Positions 17,220 through 26,728 of a stretch of DNA of 64,000 bases are shown piece by piece; the stretch's first letter is position 1, and each line of letters starts with the position of its first letter. The notes under the pieces are model-generated. The model was not told the origin of the DNA, did not search any database, and saw only the letters and a program-made list of their open reading frames with translations. Both the position numbers and the translations under genes were made by a program. Source of the stretch: Acidobacteriia bacterium AH_259_A11_L15 (GTDB taxonomy: Bacteria > Acidobacteriota > Terriglobia > Acidiferrales > 2-02-FULL-67-57). Where the stretch lies: positions 1-64,000 of the forward strand of contig JALLOH010000003.1 of the NCBI GenBank assembly GCA_027717655.1, given 5' to 3'.

Positions 17220-18155
17220 CTACGCCCCTTCGTACCGACTAACGCTAAAAACGACATAGTTGTACGGGATTAGCCGCTTGTTGTCATCTTTGTTCACAAC
17301 CTGTCCACTAGCTGGGTTGTAAAGCCACTCGCTCCAGTCCCACACGGTTTCTAGAGTCTCGGGAATTTGCACGGCGAGGTAGGCACCTTCGGCAAGCCGG
17401 GCACGCGTTGGAATGGTGCTGAAATCGAGGCCCATGTAGAAATCCTGCACTGGCACATTCCTATGACGTACCGCGATGCTTTTGGTCAGACCCAGTGCCA
17501 TCTGAGAAAGAGGAGCGATGGCTGGCTGCACGGTGGAAGCTAATCTAAGTCCAGCCTTGAAAACATCCGACTCAAGAAAACCCAAGAAAGCTTCGTCTTC
17601 ATCGTTCTTTACGTTCACGGTAAAGCACTTGAATGCCACGCCTTCAACACCAACATTCAGTCCCAAGAAGATGGGATAGCCGATGATGGCGGCCTGCTCG
17701 CCCTCCCGTACGCGGTAGGTGGCGTTGAAGTGCAGATGCTCGATATTCTTACCTACCTGATTCTGGGCATAGAAGTCGAAAAGCACCCGATGAGTACCAC
17801 CACCTGGATAAGTTGCCACGCGAAAGCGATCAAGTGTGATTCTGATGCGGCTACTCTTGAGTACAGGGTCGGGCGGGATGTTGCCAGCGTGCTGGATAAG
17901 CAGCGGACCACCACTAGGTCGGGAGGGGGCGATATAACCAAATGCGTGGGCTGTGTGTCGCCATGGCTTGTCTCCGAAGGGCCACAGTCTCTCAAGCCAC
18001 CCGAATGTTTCTGGACCGCGCCTCAACTCGCGTTGGGCGGCCTCCAGGGTCGCTGCTGCATCATCTTCACCCAATTCGCGCAGTTTGGCCGCCGCTCTCG
18101 CTGGCGGCCATTTGCCCACCACAGGCAGGTCATCGAACCAAGTGGATGCGGTCAT
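17220..18155 (-). CDS. Hypothetical partner of the CHAT protein
   Basis: 311 aa, family not recognised. Residues 1-60 are a helical, Ala/Arg-rich leader (WPPARAAAKLRELGEDDAAA). The rest is beta-rich (RITLDRFRVATYPGGGTHRV, HLHFNATYRVREGEQ), consistent with a C2- or jelly-roll-like sandwich. No signal peptide, membrane helix or protease motif is seen. It lies 57 bases downstream of the CHAT/STAND gene on the same strand and is probably in one operon with it. It could be the protease's substrate or an effector it releases; that is inference. Confidence 0.55.
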   Translation of the reverse strand: MTASTWFDDLPVVGKWPPARAAAKLRELGEDDAAATLEAAQRELRRGPETFGWLERLWPFGDKPWRHTAHAFGYIAPSRPSGGPLLIQHAGNIPPDPVLKSSRIRITLDRFRVATYPGGGTHRVLFDFYAQNQVGKNIEHLHFNATYRVREGEQAAIIGYPIFLGLNVGVEGVAFKCFTVNVKNDEDEAFLGFLESDVFKAGLRLASTVQPAIAPLSQMALGLTKSIAVRHRNVPVQDFYMGLDFSTIPTRARLAEGAYLAVQIPETLETVWDWSEWLYNPASGQVVNKDDNKRLIPYNYVVFSVSRYEGA

Positions 18156-18212
18156 ATGGTCAGACTCCTTCCTTTTTCAGCGAGCCCTGAATCCATTTAA
18201 TATCCATTGAAT

Positions 18213-21200
18213 TCATTGAAGTCTTTTAATCCACTTGACCAACTTCTTCGTCTGTTGCATCTCCTTCTCCGCGAGTGGGCCGTAGGCTTGATAGTTGCGC
18301 AAGGCGGCGTTGGCGAACTCCAGAGCATCTGCGTACATGCCTGCGTTCGTTAGCGCGACCGCGAAATTGCGGCGTTCTTTGGCTGCCTCATAGAAATCCC
18401 CCTCCGATTCAAAATGGCGAATTGCCTCGCTACAGTGAGTCAAGGCGCGTCCCGGGTTACCCATATCGTAGTATACATGGGCGAGCCCACTGTGAACCCT
18501 CGCCAAATCAGGCGCTGCGTTTGGAGGGATGAGTTCAAGCGCCCGCCAGTAGAATTGTACAGCGGCGTTAAGGTGACGGCGCAGCTCTTCCTCTGGCTTT
18601 TTGGTTGCCTGAGCTTCTTTGAAGCGTTCATGGGCCACAAGCCCAAGATGACGCAACGATGTAGCACGTCCCCCTTGGTGGCGCTCCTCCCAAAGTTCCA
18701 AACTACGCCGATACCAGTATTCGGCCTTCGCAAGGTCACGGAGGGCAGGAAGGCCGTATACGTGCCCAAGATTCAATGCGGCGAAGGCCTCGGCGATGCG
18801 GTCGCCAATGCGTTGGTGCAAAGCTACGGCTTCCTCGTGAGGCGCAACACACTCGGCTTTGCCCTGTTCGCGCTGAATGTAGCCCAACTGTGCCAGCGAG
18901 ACCGCTAGCGTCCGAATGCAGCTACGCTGGTGTGCATCCAGTGCTTCGGGCGGCACGGCAAGCGCTGAGGCAGCGGATTGGCGTTCCCATGCCACGCGGA
19001 GGTTTTGCAAGCGCTCTGCCTCCTTCCACTGCCGCATTTGACGGGCGAGATCCATACGCCATTCGGTGACGAGGCCCCAGTCCTCCTCCCGCCCGGGCAG
19101 CGCGCCGTCCGTGGCCGGCTCGACGAAGTCCGGCACAATCTCATTTACGAGCCGCGCCCACTCCACTCGGCGTCCGGCTTGAGAGTAGAGTCCGCGCAAG
19201 CCCTGCATCGTACTCGTCAAGGCATTCCACCAGCCATGTGTGCGGGCAAGCCGCCGGGCATACAGGAAGTTTTCTTCCTCGATAGTCAGCACGTTAATGA
19301 TCTTAGGGTCGCCACCTTCGTTCTGAGCGAAACAGTAGTCCCCAAACCAGCCGACCATTTCGACATAAGCCCTCTCCGCCTGCTCTCGACGATCCGCATA
19401 GTGTTGCTCGAACAGACGGCGGAGAAACCAAGGTAGCGCTGGGTGGATGCTGTAGTAGTCGCCGATGGCAGTGAGCAGGCCGATTTCCGCCGCGCGGTCG
19501 AGCAAGGCCCTAGCCGCTTCGCGCGTCAGGCCGCACACCTCGGGCAGACACCAGCCTTTTTCGGGTACTCCCATCGCTCGCAGCGCACCTGCATGCACAA
19601 AGCCCTGAAAAAGGTGCAACAGAGCCAGCTGCTTGCGCTCGGCTTCGCTGAAAGCATGCTTAAAGCCGTAACTCAATGACGCACCCAAAGACTTCGAGCG
19701 TCCTTCACCGGCTTCATCCTCAAATGCGGCTTCGCCAGCGCGCAGTTTGGAGACGAAGCCTTCTATTTGCTCTCTGGTCCTCAGTCCATCGCGCAGCGCC
19801 TGGTCGACCACCACCGTCATTGTCAGCGGGTTGCCTCGTGTGAATTGGAGCAGCGGTCGCCAGTCTTCCAAGTCGGTTAGTAGCCGGCGATGCTTCTCTG
19901 CCAGTGCCTTCGCCAACTGCACACGTTCCTGCATCGGCATGGGCGGCACGATGATGCGCGCAGGCAGGTTACCCAGCCAAGCGCGTTCGTCACGCCGCGA
20001 GGTCAACAGGAATTTGGCTCGCGTCTTCCTCGCCGCACGCAAAAACTCGGCTAACTCCTGTTGCTCGGCTACGCACCACGCTGAAGACACGCCGGCCGGG
20101 AAGCCCGCTACCGTCTCAACGTTGTCCCAAATCCAGAGCACTGGGACTTGCTGCAGCACCCGGAGTGCCACATCTCGCCGCTGATCCTCACTCAACGCGA
20201 GCCAGTGAATGCCCGTCTGCTCTAGCATCCTACGAAACACTTGCTCAATTGCATCCACTACGCGCGCCAGCGGCTTGTACAGCTCGAACGAGGTGAACAG
20301 CACCGGTCCATCCACGCCGCCCGTCAGCGTGTACCAGCGTGCAAACTCGGCGGCCGTGGCTGTCTTGCCGCTCCCTGCGAAGGCGTGCAGAAGGACTATG
20401 CTGTGCGTGTCGAAGGCGCGGTCGACGGCCAACAAGGTTTCATCTCGGCCGAAGAAGCCCACGTCTGGGGGCTTCGGCAGGTTGGCGTCAAGCTTCCCAC
20501 GCGCCGGCGCGGTATCAGCGGGGTGCAGGGTGATGGTGAATTTCTCGCCTTTGGGTGACTTAGGGAAGAGCGCAACCGGCGCAGATTCGTACACGACCGG
20601 CACGAGCCAATCTTGCAAGGAGCGCGGAGCGTAAGCGATCTCGCGCAGCGGTTGGTCGTGCAATTGCTTGCGGCCTAGCGTCACGGCCTCGCCGAGAGTT
20701 TGGCCCTGCGTGAGCGCGGCGTACAGGTCGAGCACGAACTGCGCGGCGGTGACGACGTAGACGTTGTAGCGCATGGCTACTACGCCAGCAACGCCCGTGT
20801 CCATCACCTCATGGGCTAGCGAGCCATAGGCGCGCACTTGGCCGTGTGGGTCGTCCTCTTCTTCCTTGAGCGGAGCCTCAGGCGCGTCGGCGTGGGCGGA
20901 ACGGCAGGCATTGAGCACCAGCACCGGCACGCCCATCTCGACCAACAGTTTGCCGAGCTTGTGGCCGCCCACTAACTCGACATTATCCGGCAGCTTGGGA
21001 TTTTCAAACGCCAAATAGCCATGCGCCCCTTTCCGTAGGGTGGATGGCAACAATGGACTAAACCTTTTGACTATTTCCTCTAGTTTGTCCGGCTTGGCTA
21101 CTTCCGCGTACAGCCCATGCCCGTCAAAATGGACGACGCGATACGGCTCACCCTTGGCTTTGGCTGCGCGCAGGGCCCGACCCAACTGCTCGAACGTGGG

Positions 21201-21815
21201 CGGGCGCAGCACGTCCAGTTGGAAGGCATCCCGGGCGGTCGCACTCAGCCCCTTGATGAGGCGGCTGGCGACCGAGCGAAACGGCACATCCTCGCGTCCG
21301 CCAGGGCGACAGACCACCAATAGGATGCGGATGGGGCCGGACCTAGTCGGGGGGAGGTGCAGGCGTTGCGCGGTTTGGTGATGAGCGCGCACAAAGGCGC
21401 GGGCTTGCAGGACTAGCGGCATATCGGTCGTCGGATCGCGAATCAGTTCCCATGGGATGGTTGCTGCTCCCCGTACATCAGTGAAAATTTCAACGCGGGT
21501 GTCTTTCAGGGAACCACGGAGCATGGCCCACAGATCGCGGACGTCGTTGTTGGCCTGAAACACGGCCTTGAAGAGTTCTGTTCCAATCTCGGCCATGCGG
21601 TTCTCAATACGCGCCGCGATCTTGGGCATGGGGTCTAGCGGGTTTTGCAGGTAGTCTTCAAGGTACCAGCGTAAGTCCTCTTGCTCTTGCGCGGTGAGTC
21701 TGAAGTGAAAGCGGGCAGTGGCGGCGTGGCCAGGCGGCCCAACGCCTTCGAGCACGACTTCGACGCGGTGTTGGTTATGCACCTCAGAGGCTTGCGTGAG
21801 GCGAAGGATTAACAT
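18213..21815 (-). CDS. CHAT protease - STAND NTPase - TPR protein (defence-type)
   Basis: 1200 aa with start at 21815 (MLILRLTQ), the usual opening of CHAT proteins; the longer frame to 21896 adds 27 unlikely residues. The CHAT caspase-like domain covers about 100-410, with catalytic His in VVHFDGHG (H233) and Cys in VLVLNACRSA (C304). A STAND/NB-ARC NTPase follows: the linker GFFGRDETLL, Walker A AFAGSGKTATAA near 480 and Walker B-like VPVLWIWDNVE near 545. The last 330 residues are TPR repeats (for example AFAALNLGHVYGL and ARVHSGLAHVYYDMGNP). The architecture is that of a sensor-switch-protease, as in bacterial NLR-like antiphage proteins. The trigger would be sensed by the TPR part. GC content is higher than in the archaeal-type neighbours. 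Confidence 0.85.
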   Translation of the reverse strand: MLILRLTQASEVHNQHRVEVVLEGVGPPGHAATARFHFRLTAQEQEDLRWYLEDYLQNPLDPMPKIAARIENRMAEIGTELFKAVFQANNDVRDLWAMLRGSLKDTRVEIFTDVRGAATIPWELIRDPTTDMPLVLQARAFVRAHHQTAQRLHLPPTRSGPIRILLVVCRPGGREDVPFRSVASRLIKGLSATARDAFQLDVLRPPTFEQLGRALRAAKAKGEPYRVVHFDGHGLYAEVAKPDKLEEIVKRFSPLLPSTLRKGAHGYLAFENPKLPDNVELVGGHKLGKLLVEMGVPVLVLNACRSAHADAPEAPLKEEEDDPHGQVRAYGSLAHEVMDTGVAGVVAMRYNVYVVTAAQFVLDLYAALTQGQTLGEAVTLGRKQLHDQPLREIAYAPRSLQDWLVPVVYESAPVALFPKSPKGEKFTITLHPADTAPARGKLDANLPKPPDVGFFGRDETLLAVDRAFDTHSIVLLHAFAGSGKTATAAEFARWYTLTGGVDGPVLFTSFELYKPLARVVDAIEQVFRRMLEQTGIHWLALSEDQRRDVALRVLQQVPVLWIWDNVETVAGFPAGVSSAWCVAEQQELAEFLRAARKTRAKFLLTSRRDERAWLGNLPARIIVPPMPMQERVQLAKALAEKHRRLLTDLEDWRPLLQFTRGNPLTMTVVVDQALRDGLRTREQIEGFVSKLRAGEAAFEDEAGEGRSKSLGASLSYGFKHAFSEAERKQLALLHLFQGFVHAGALRAMGVPEKGWCLPEVCGLTREAARALLDRAAEIGLLTAIGDYYSIHPALPWFLRRLFEQHYADRREQAERAYVEMVGWFGDYCFAQNEGGDPKIINVLTIEEENFLYARRLARTHGWWNALTSTMQGLRGLYSQAGRRVEWARLVNEIVPDFVEPATDGALPGREEDWGLVTEWRMDLARQMRQWKEAERLQNLRVAWERQSAASALAVPPEALDAHQRSCIRTLAVSLAQLGYIQREQGKAECVAPHEEAVALHQRIGDRIAEAFAALNLGHVYGLPALRDLAKAEYWYRRSLELWEERHQGGRATSLRHLGLVAHERFKEAQATKKPEEELRRHLNAAVQFYWRALELIPPNAAPDLARVHSGLAHVYYDMGNPGRALTHCSEAIRHFESEGDFYEAAKERRNFAVALTNAGMYADALEFANAALRNYQAYGPLAEKEMQQTKKLVKWIKRLQ

Positions 21816-22164
21816 CGGGATCCCAAAAATAGTTTTGTGTAGAAAAACCTGGGCCCAAATATTCCTTTTTGTCTCGAACCAACTACAGCTTAGCACGTCG
21901 GTGACTTCCCTGCTAGCGTTGCTGTTTTCAGAGACTCTTCAAACGACGTTTCCATAGTGTTTCCAAACATAGCTTTCAATACAGGCAGCGACGAGCCGGA
22001 GGCCGGCCTGACACCAAGCGGATTCGGAGGCGTCGGCAGAAAACTTTTCACCTGCATAACCAGCAGCCTGCAAACCTGACCTTTAAGTCTATTCTGTCCT
22101 GATGTGACGATAATTGGAGGTACGTTGCGTGCTTGCGAAGAGAAGTAGACACTCCGGCGACGAA
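21816..22164. other. Intergenic region upstream of the CHAT gene
   Basis: It holds the CHAT gene promoter, which is not obvious by eye, and no supported gene. A bacterial-to-archaeal style switch lies here. Confidence 0.35.
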
Positions 22165-22584
22165 ATGCTTGCTAGTGTGCGCAGACACATAAATGAGAGC
22201 TCCAGCTCGCTAAGTGCTTTCAGGAAGACCTACCTTCAGGAGCTGGATGGCTGCGTGCCAGCGGAGTTTGTTGGCGACGACCTACTTTACTCAATCAAGG
22301 AAAAGTATGAAGGATCATCGAACGAATTCGAGTTCCTTTTCCACGATTGCTCTCGCGGGCAGGCCGTGAAGCTTGACCCGCCATCCCCTGTGGGCCTTTG
22401 TCAGCAGAATCAGAACCTCGCGGTCCCTCTTCCTGTAGAAGCAGACAATTCTCTCACCCTGGACTTCATCTCCGAGGCTGCTCAAAACAGTCATCGAATC
22501 CGACCTTCCTTGACCAGATCTTTCACGATAGAGATTACGAGACCTATGTCAAGTCGCAGAGCATCTGCGATGTCGCTCGGATAG
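22165..22584 (+). CDS. Uncertain open frame, hypothetical
   Basis: The frame is open from 22114 with the first ATG at 22165. The first 100 residues have a plausible composition (RRHINESSSSLSAFRKTYLQ, then LLYSIKEKYEG), but the 3' 90 bases run antisense over the regulator gene and there is no Shine-Dalgarno site. It may be a truncated gene or chance. Confidence 0.3.
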   Translation: MLASVRRHINESSSSLSAFRKTYLQELDGCVPAEFVGDDLLYSIKEKYEGSSNEFEFLFHDCSRGQAVKLDPPSPVGLCQQNQNLAVPLPVEADNSLTLDFISEAAQNSHRIRPSLTRSFTIEITRPMSSRRASAMSLG

Positions 22585-22826
22585 CATTTGCGGTTCTTCT
22601 TGAGATAGTCGAGTATCTCCTGCTTTGCCTTCTTCTTCGAGACATTACGCAGTTCTATGACCTCGACGGCCTGCAGCTTCTCCCGTATCGCCTGTCTCAC
22701 GAAATCGGCCGTGTTCATGTAAAACCCTTTGTCTACAAGTCGTTCGATCTCCTCGATCTCCTTGGGACTCAATCTGGTGGAAATCTGGTCTCTTTCCCTT
22801 TGGTTGAGCTGGGGCACTCTTGTCAC
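22491..22826 (-). CDS. Ribbon-helix-helix plus winged-helix regulator
   Basis: 111 aa, GTG start. Residues 15-52 are a ribbon-helix-helix (STRLSPKEIEEIERLVDKGF, then TADFVRQAIREKLQ). Residues 65-111 look like a small winged helix (QEILDYLKKNRKCYPSDIAD, then VISIVKDLVKEGRIR). The combination is common for regulators of archaeal plasmids and viruses. A TATA-like CTTAAGTA lies at about 22852-22859, near 29 bases before the start, and there is no Shine-Dalgarno site. It probably represses its own promoter or the neighbouring genes. Confidence 0.7.
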   Translation of the reverse strand: MTRVPQLNQRERDQISTRLSPKEIEEIERLVDKGFYMNTADFVRQAIREKLQAVEVIELRNVSKKKAKQEILDYLKKNRKCYPSDIADALRLDIGLVISIVKDLVKEGRIR

Positions 22827-22922
22827 CCAATGGTTTTTATGGGTAACAAACTACTTAAGCGTTTCTATGCGTGAGAAAATGTGGTCGTTTGACAAAGACG
22901 GGTGGGCTTTGCCTATCGACGC

Positions 22923-23699
22923 TCACTCAAGCCTCGTCCACTCATACCAGCCTGCAATGCCGAGCTCTTTTGCCCAGGCATCTGCCACTCTTATGTCGTT
23001 TACATAACCTCTGTCTGTTTCTGCCATATATGAGTCCAGCTTCTCGCCTATCTCGGCAAAACCTTCTTCGCGGTAGGGCGCAATGAGTCCCGGCTCGTTC
23101 AGCAGCTTGCTTGTAGCCTTGGCCAAGACGTAGTTCATGCTGTTTGTCTTTTTGTAGATTGAGGGAGGCGTCCACTTCTCGATCTCCGGGTCAAGACATT
23201 TGATTGATGTGGCATAGAGCTCACGCAGGGCAGAAGCCTGAATGTCTCTGAGCGGCTCGAAGTTGTTATGAATCCAGGCCTCTATCCTGCAATCTGCTGG
23301 GGTGTTCGTCAGCTGACGGACGAGGCCTGAGCACAAGCACTCAAGAAATTCCTTCATTCTACGGTTGGAGACATAGTTCTTCAGTTTCCAAGTTTCTCCA
23401 TGCAGTTGCCTAATGGCTTTTCTGAGAGTTTCTGGATTCGTCGCAGGCACAAGACGGTCTTCTGGCCTAGCAGAGAAAAAGCGGTAGATGTGCCCGCATT
23501 CATGCGCGACAAGGTAGTCCAGGTATCTTGCATGGGCTGGATGATAAGCAATTAGGCAGACCTTTTCTCCCTTTCTTGGATACCGGGTAGCACTCCACAC
23601 CTGCAGAGTGGGGTCGCTTTCGAGGATAATCGGGAACCCACTGACCGATGAGGCTAGCTCGACCACATTACTACCTCTCTGCGAAGTAGCTCGCGACAT
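22923..23699 (-). CDS. HExxH zinc-peptidase-like protein
   Basis: 258 aa. The start at 23699 is chosen because a TATA-like CTTTTTATGG lies 28 bases upstream; the frame to 23777 would include that box. VAHECGHIYRFF (about residue 80) is a zincin motif (HExxH with Cys in the middle). A later helix with EFLECLC may give the third ligand. The C-terminal half is helical without clear domains. No signal peptide, so it is cytoplasmic. It diverges from the Cdc6 gene. Its role is unknown; regulated proteolysis of a repressor, as for ImmA-type proteins, is possible. Confidence 0.6.
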   Translation of the reverse strand: MSRATSQRGSNVVELASSVSGFPIILESDPTLQVWSATRYPRKGEKVCLIAYHPAHARYLDYLVAHECGHIYRFFSARPEDRLVPATNPETLRKAIRQLHGETWKLKNYVSNRRMKEFLECLCSGLVRQLTNTPADCRIEAWIHNNFEPLRDIQASALRELYATSIKCLDPEIEKWTPPSIYKKTNSMNYVLAKATSKLLNEPGLIAPYREEGFAEIGEKLDSYMAETDRGYVNDIRVADAWAKELGIAGWYEWTRLE

Positions 23700-23721
23700 T
23701 CTTTGCTTTTCTGTCTCAAGC

Positions 23722-23731
23722 CATAAAAAGC
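23722..23731 (-). promoter_or_regulatory. Archaeal-type TATA box of the zinc-peptidase gene
   Basis: On the minus strand the box reads CTTTTTATGG, centred 28 bases before the ATG at 23699. No Shine-Dalgarno site is seen between them. Confidence 0.55.
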
Positions 23732-23797
23732 TTGCGCGTGTGCAATGCCACACTTGCAAGTGAAGCGGACCGCTCATTTTTAAGTTGAAGCGAGGAA

Positions 23798-23865
23798 GGG
23801 TTACGTAATGGAACCGTAATGCGTGAAAGGAATAACCCGCACCATGACCGTGTCAGATTTTAATT
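23798..23865 (+). promoter_or_regulatory. Inverted repeat and TATA-like box before the Cdc6 gene
   Basis: GGGTTA (23798-23803) and TAACCC (23833-23838) form an inverted pair that encloses two CGTAATG repeats. A GATTTTAATT box (23856-23865) is centred about 28 bases before the ATG at 23888. The inverted repeat may be an initiator-binding site or origin component; that part is a guess. Confidence 0.35.
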
Positions 23866-23887
23866 GCTCTTAATCATGACCAAGAAA

Positions 23888-24925
23888 ATGAATGAACGAT
23901 CACTCATCGCGAACGCTTCTGCTTTCGCCCAAGCCTATATCCCGTCGATCTTCGTTGCGAGACAGCCCGAGATTACAAGACTTCGCAGTTACCTCGCTCC
24001 ACTTGTTCGCAAGCAACCGATCAAGAACATTTGGATTCATGGCCCATCTGGGGCAGGCAAGACTTGCGTAGCCAAATTCCTCCTCAACGAATTGGAGGAA
24101 CAGCATCAGATCAAGGGAGTCTACGTCAATTGCTGGGAGACCGAGACCTTCTTCTCCATTTTGGACAAGGTGGTCCGGGACTTTCGCATCCTCGGAGCAG
24201 AGCGCCTGAGCACTGTGTACAAGATGGAAAGGCTTGAGAACTATTTGCAAAGCAAGCCGTTGCTTATCGTCCTGGATGAGCTCGACAAGCCGTCGCCCAA
24301 AGAAAGAGATTCGATTATCTACAACCTGTGCGGGATACCGAGCGTGACCCTCATTTGCATCTGCAACAGCCGCTACTTCTACTACATTCTCGACAGCAGA
24401 GTGAGGTCCCGACTGGATGCCGTGCTGCTGGAGTTCAAGCCCTACGCCCTTGAAGACGTTCAAGAAATCCTGCGGCAGAGAGCGGAATTAGGGTTGAAGC
24501 CTGAAGCAGCGAAACAGGCCGTTCTACGGAAGGTAGCCCGGCTCGCCAACGGGGATGCCAGAATTGCCATCCAGACCTTGCGACATGCGGCAAGCTACGC
24601 CGATGTGTATGCCGGCGACCGAATCCAAGCTGATCATGTCAAGAGCGGCCACAGCATCGCGCGAAACGCCAAGAAGAAGTATGTTCTCGGCAAACTGTCT
24701 GACCACCACCAGCTCATCTACGGAATCATCCAGGACTTCGGCGAGGTCAGGTCAGGTGAGCTCTGGAAAGAATATCTGCTGCGCTGCAAGCAGGCCGGAA
24801 TGCCATCGGCCGCGCCTCGAACCTTTTCGCTCTACATCAAAAAGCTGGAAGAAGTCGATCTAGTTACGAGCGCAAGGGCCCTCGGTATCAAGGGAAATGT
24901 GCGGGTGTTCAGGGTTCGGAGATAA
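23888..24925 (+). CDS. cdc6: Orc1/Cdc6-type replication initiator (archaeal type)
   Basis: 345 aa with start at 23888, which puts the TATA-like box at leaderless spacing; the ATG at 23876 is the alternative. AAA+ domain: Walker A IHGPSGAGKTCVAKFLL near residue 55, Walker B LLIVLDELDKP near 125, sensor-1-like LICICNSRYF, sensor-2 region NGDARIAIQTLRHA. A C-terminal winged helix (about 265-345) begins at HHQLIYGIIQDFGEV and ends in the basic GNVRVFRVRR. This is the complete Orc1/Cdc6 layout used by archaea for origin recognition and MCM loading. Bacteria use DnaA, so a gene of this type in a bacterial island marks an archaeal plasmid or viral origin. It is followed at once by a DNA methyltransferase. 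Confidence 0.85.
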   Translation: MNERSLIANASAFAQAYIPSIFVARQPEITRLRSYLAPLVRKQPIKNIWIHGPSGAGKTCVAKFLLNELEEQHQIKGVYVNCWETETFFSILDKVVRDFRILGAERLSTVYKMERLENYLQSKPLLIVLDELDKPSPKERDSIIYNLCGIPSVTLICICNSRYFYYILDSRVRSRLDAVLLEFKPYALEDVQEILRQRAELGLKPEAAKQAVLRKVARLANGDARIAIQTLRHAASYADVYAGDRIQADHVKSGHSIARNAKKKYVLGKLSDHHQLIYGIIQDFGEVRSGELWKEYLLRCKQAGMPSAAPRTFSLYIKKLEEVDLVTSARALGIKGNVRVFRVRR

Positions 24926-25044
24926 GGCAGAAAGGTGATGAAGTACGGCCAGCATTTCCCGTCTTCTGGGCAAGGTCCACTGCTCCGATGCAGCCAAGTT
25001 CATACGCAGATTGCCCGACGAGTGTATCGATTTTGTAATGACCT
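24701..25044 (+). repeat. Direct repeat copy 1 (Cdc6 winged helix + methyltransferase start)
   Basis: 344 bases that match 26729-27072 without a gap at a constant offset of 2028 bases. Most differences are at third codon positions in both reading frames, so the copies diverged as functional genes before one was truncated. Confidence 0.8.
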
Positions 25045-26699
25045 CTCCGCCCTACTGGGGGCTTCGAGATTACTGTGTGGAAGGTCAGATTGGGCTCGAA
25101 AAACATCCGCACGAATACATTGAAAAACTTGCAAATATCTTTCATGACCTGAAGCGTGTTCTGAAACCGCACGGCTCCTTATATCTCAATCTTGGAGACA
25201 CCTATTGCAGCACCAAAGGCACATGTGTCAATGCAGGAGGTGGGCAAAGTTCTATACGACAATCTGCGTACACACGGCTGGCTGGAAACAAGAATCCCAA
25301 TCGCATGCTCAAGCCAGACGGTCAGTGGCTTCAGCCCAAGCAACTACTGATGATTCCCGCGCGGGTAGCCATTGCCTTGCAAGAGAATGGCTGGATATTA
25401 AGGAACGACATCATCTGGTACAAGCCGAACGGCCTTCCCAGCAGCGTCAAGGATCGCCTTGCAAACAAGTATGAGCATGTCTTTCACTTCGTCAAAAGCC
25501 GTACGTACTACTATGACCTGGACGCCATCCGAGTACCTCACAAACGAGGAACTCCGAGAGCAGAATACGATTTCGAGCGCATGATGAAAGGCGGTGAGCG
25601 CTTTAACGGAAAATGGGGCAAGGCTGGTACCCAGAAGGCATTCGTCGCTGGAAACGTTCTTGGCAAAAAGCCTGGCGATGTTGTTCTTTCTAGAGACAAG
25701 ACGGCGGCCCTCAGGAAAATCAACTCGATGCGAAATCCGCCTGAGCCGACTGAACCCGACGCTTTTCATCCTCTTGGGAAGAATCCAGGGGATTTCATAG
25801 AACTTGAGGGCAGCACGTACCCAGACATAGACAACCCTGAGTATTGCTACCGATCAGCGCCTAGGAAGCGCAGTGAGCGGAAGCAGAACGCGGAAGCGGC
25901 TAACAGTTCTGCATGCTCGAATGCAGACATCTCTTGGACAATCAACGTAAACGGCAAGAATAGGGGAGGAATCTATCGCAGCGATGAAGAAGAGTTAGGC
26001 TTTTGGAAACAGGTCGTACTGGAGGAGTACGCAAAGGCTGGCAAAGCTGGCGGTAAAAGATTCTCAGGCAAGCACCAGGCTCTTGATGAGCGGTCTCCCT
26101 TGTTCAGAATAGCTCTGAACAGCGGCCAGATGAGGAATAGCGTCTATTACATAATTGACACCCTGAATGTGTCTCGCGGTTTGAAGCAAAAGCTCAAAAA
26201 CTGGTGGCATGACCATAGCGGCCATTGCCTTGGGTCAAACCCTGGTGACTTCTGGAGGATAACTACGAAGCCTTTTCCAAAGGCGCATTTTGCTGTTTAT
26301 CCAGAAGAGCTCTGCATTAGGCCGATCCTTTCATCCTGCCCGCGCTTGGCCTGTAGGGAATGCAGTAAACCTCCGCACATACTACGTTCGCATGTCGGCA
26401 GGAACCAAGGCGATTGGAGAACTGAGGCAAGAAGAAAGGGCCTGCCAGTGGACACAGTGGTAGCACATCTAGGAGGTGGGCATACAGGGCTTTCCCCAGG
26501 CTACCGTGAGAGGCACGTAGTAGGTTGGAAGGATTGCGGTTGCAATGCCGGTGTTGAGCCCGGGATTGTCTTCGACCCGTTTGCAGGAACAGGCACAACC
26601 CTTTTGGTTGCGAAGAAGCTGGGGCGTAGATGGCTTGGATGTGAGCTAAATCCCAAATTCGTGAAAATGGCAAATCAGCGAATCAGTAACAACTACTAG
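24954..26699 (+). CDS. DNA methyltransferase, beta class (N4-cytosine/N6-adenine)
   Basis: About 581 aa if started at ATT 24954. The first ordinary start codon is TTG 25011, but comparison with the repeat copy shows that the frame is conserved back to 24954 (ISRLLGKVHCSDAAKFIRRL), and AAAGGTGAT at 24931-24939 is a good Shine-Dalgarno site. Catalytic motif TSPPYWGLRDY comes first and the SAM site DPFAGTGTTLLVAKKLG is at the C-terminus, the beta-class order. Between them is a large target-recognition region (about 120-450) with a Cys cluster (CPRLACREC). No restriction partner is adjacent, so it may be a solitary methylase that protects or marks the element's DNA, perhaps its origin. It directly follows the Cdc6 gene. 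Confidence 0.85.
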   Translation: MSRLLGKVHCSDAAKFIRRLPDECIDFVMTSPPYWGLRDYCVEGQIGLEKHPHEYIEKLANIFHDLKRVLKPHGSLYLNLGDTYCSTKGTCVNAGGGQSSIRQSAYTRLAGNKNPNRMLKPDGQWLQPKQLLMIPARVAIALQENGWILRNDIIWYKPNGLPSSVKDRLANKYEHVFHFVKSRTYYYDLDAIRVPHKRGTPRAEYDFERMMKGGERFNGKWGKAGTQKAFVAGNVLGKKPGDVVLSRDKTAALRKINSMRNPPEPTEPDAFHPLGKNPGDFIELEGSTYPDIDNPEYCYRSAPRKRSERKQNAEAANSSACSNADISWTINVNGKNRGGIYRSDEEELGFWKQVVLEEYAKAGKAGGKRFSGKHQALDERSPLFRIALNSGQMRNSVYYIIDTLNVSRGLKQKLKNWWHDHSGHCLGSNPGDFWRITTKPFPKAHFAVYPEELCIRPILSSCPRLACRECSKPPHILRSHVGRNQGDWRTEARRKGLPVDTVVAHLGGGHTGLSPGYRERHVVGWKDCGCNAGVEPGIVFDPFAGTGTTLLVAKKLGRRWLGCELNPKFVKMANQRISNNY

Positions 26700-26728
26700 C
26701 TCGTCCCGCCTAGGACTATTGAATCAGC

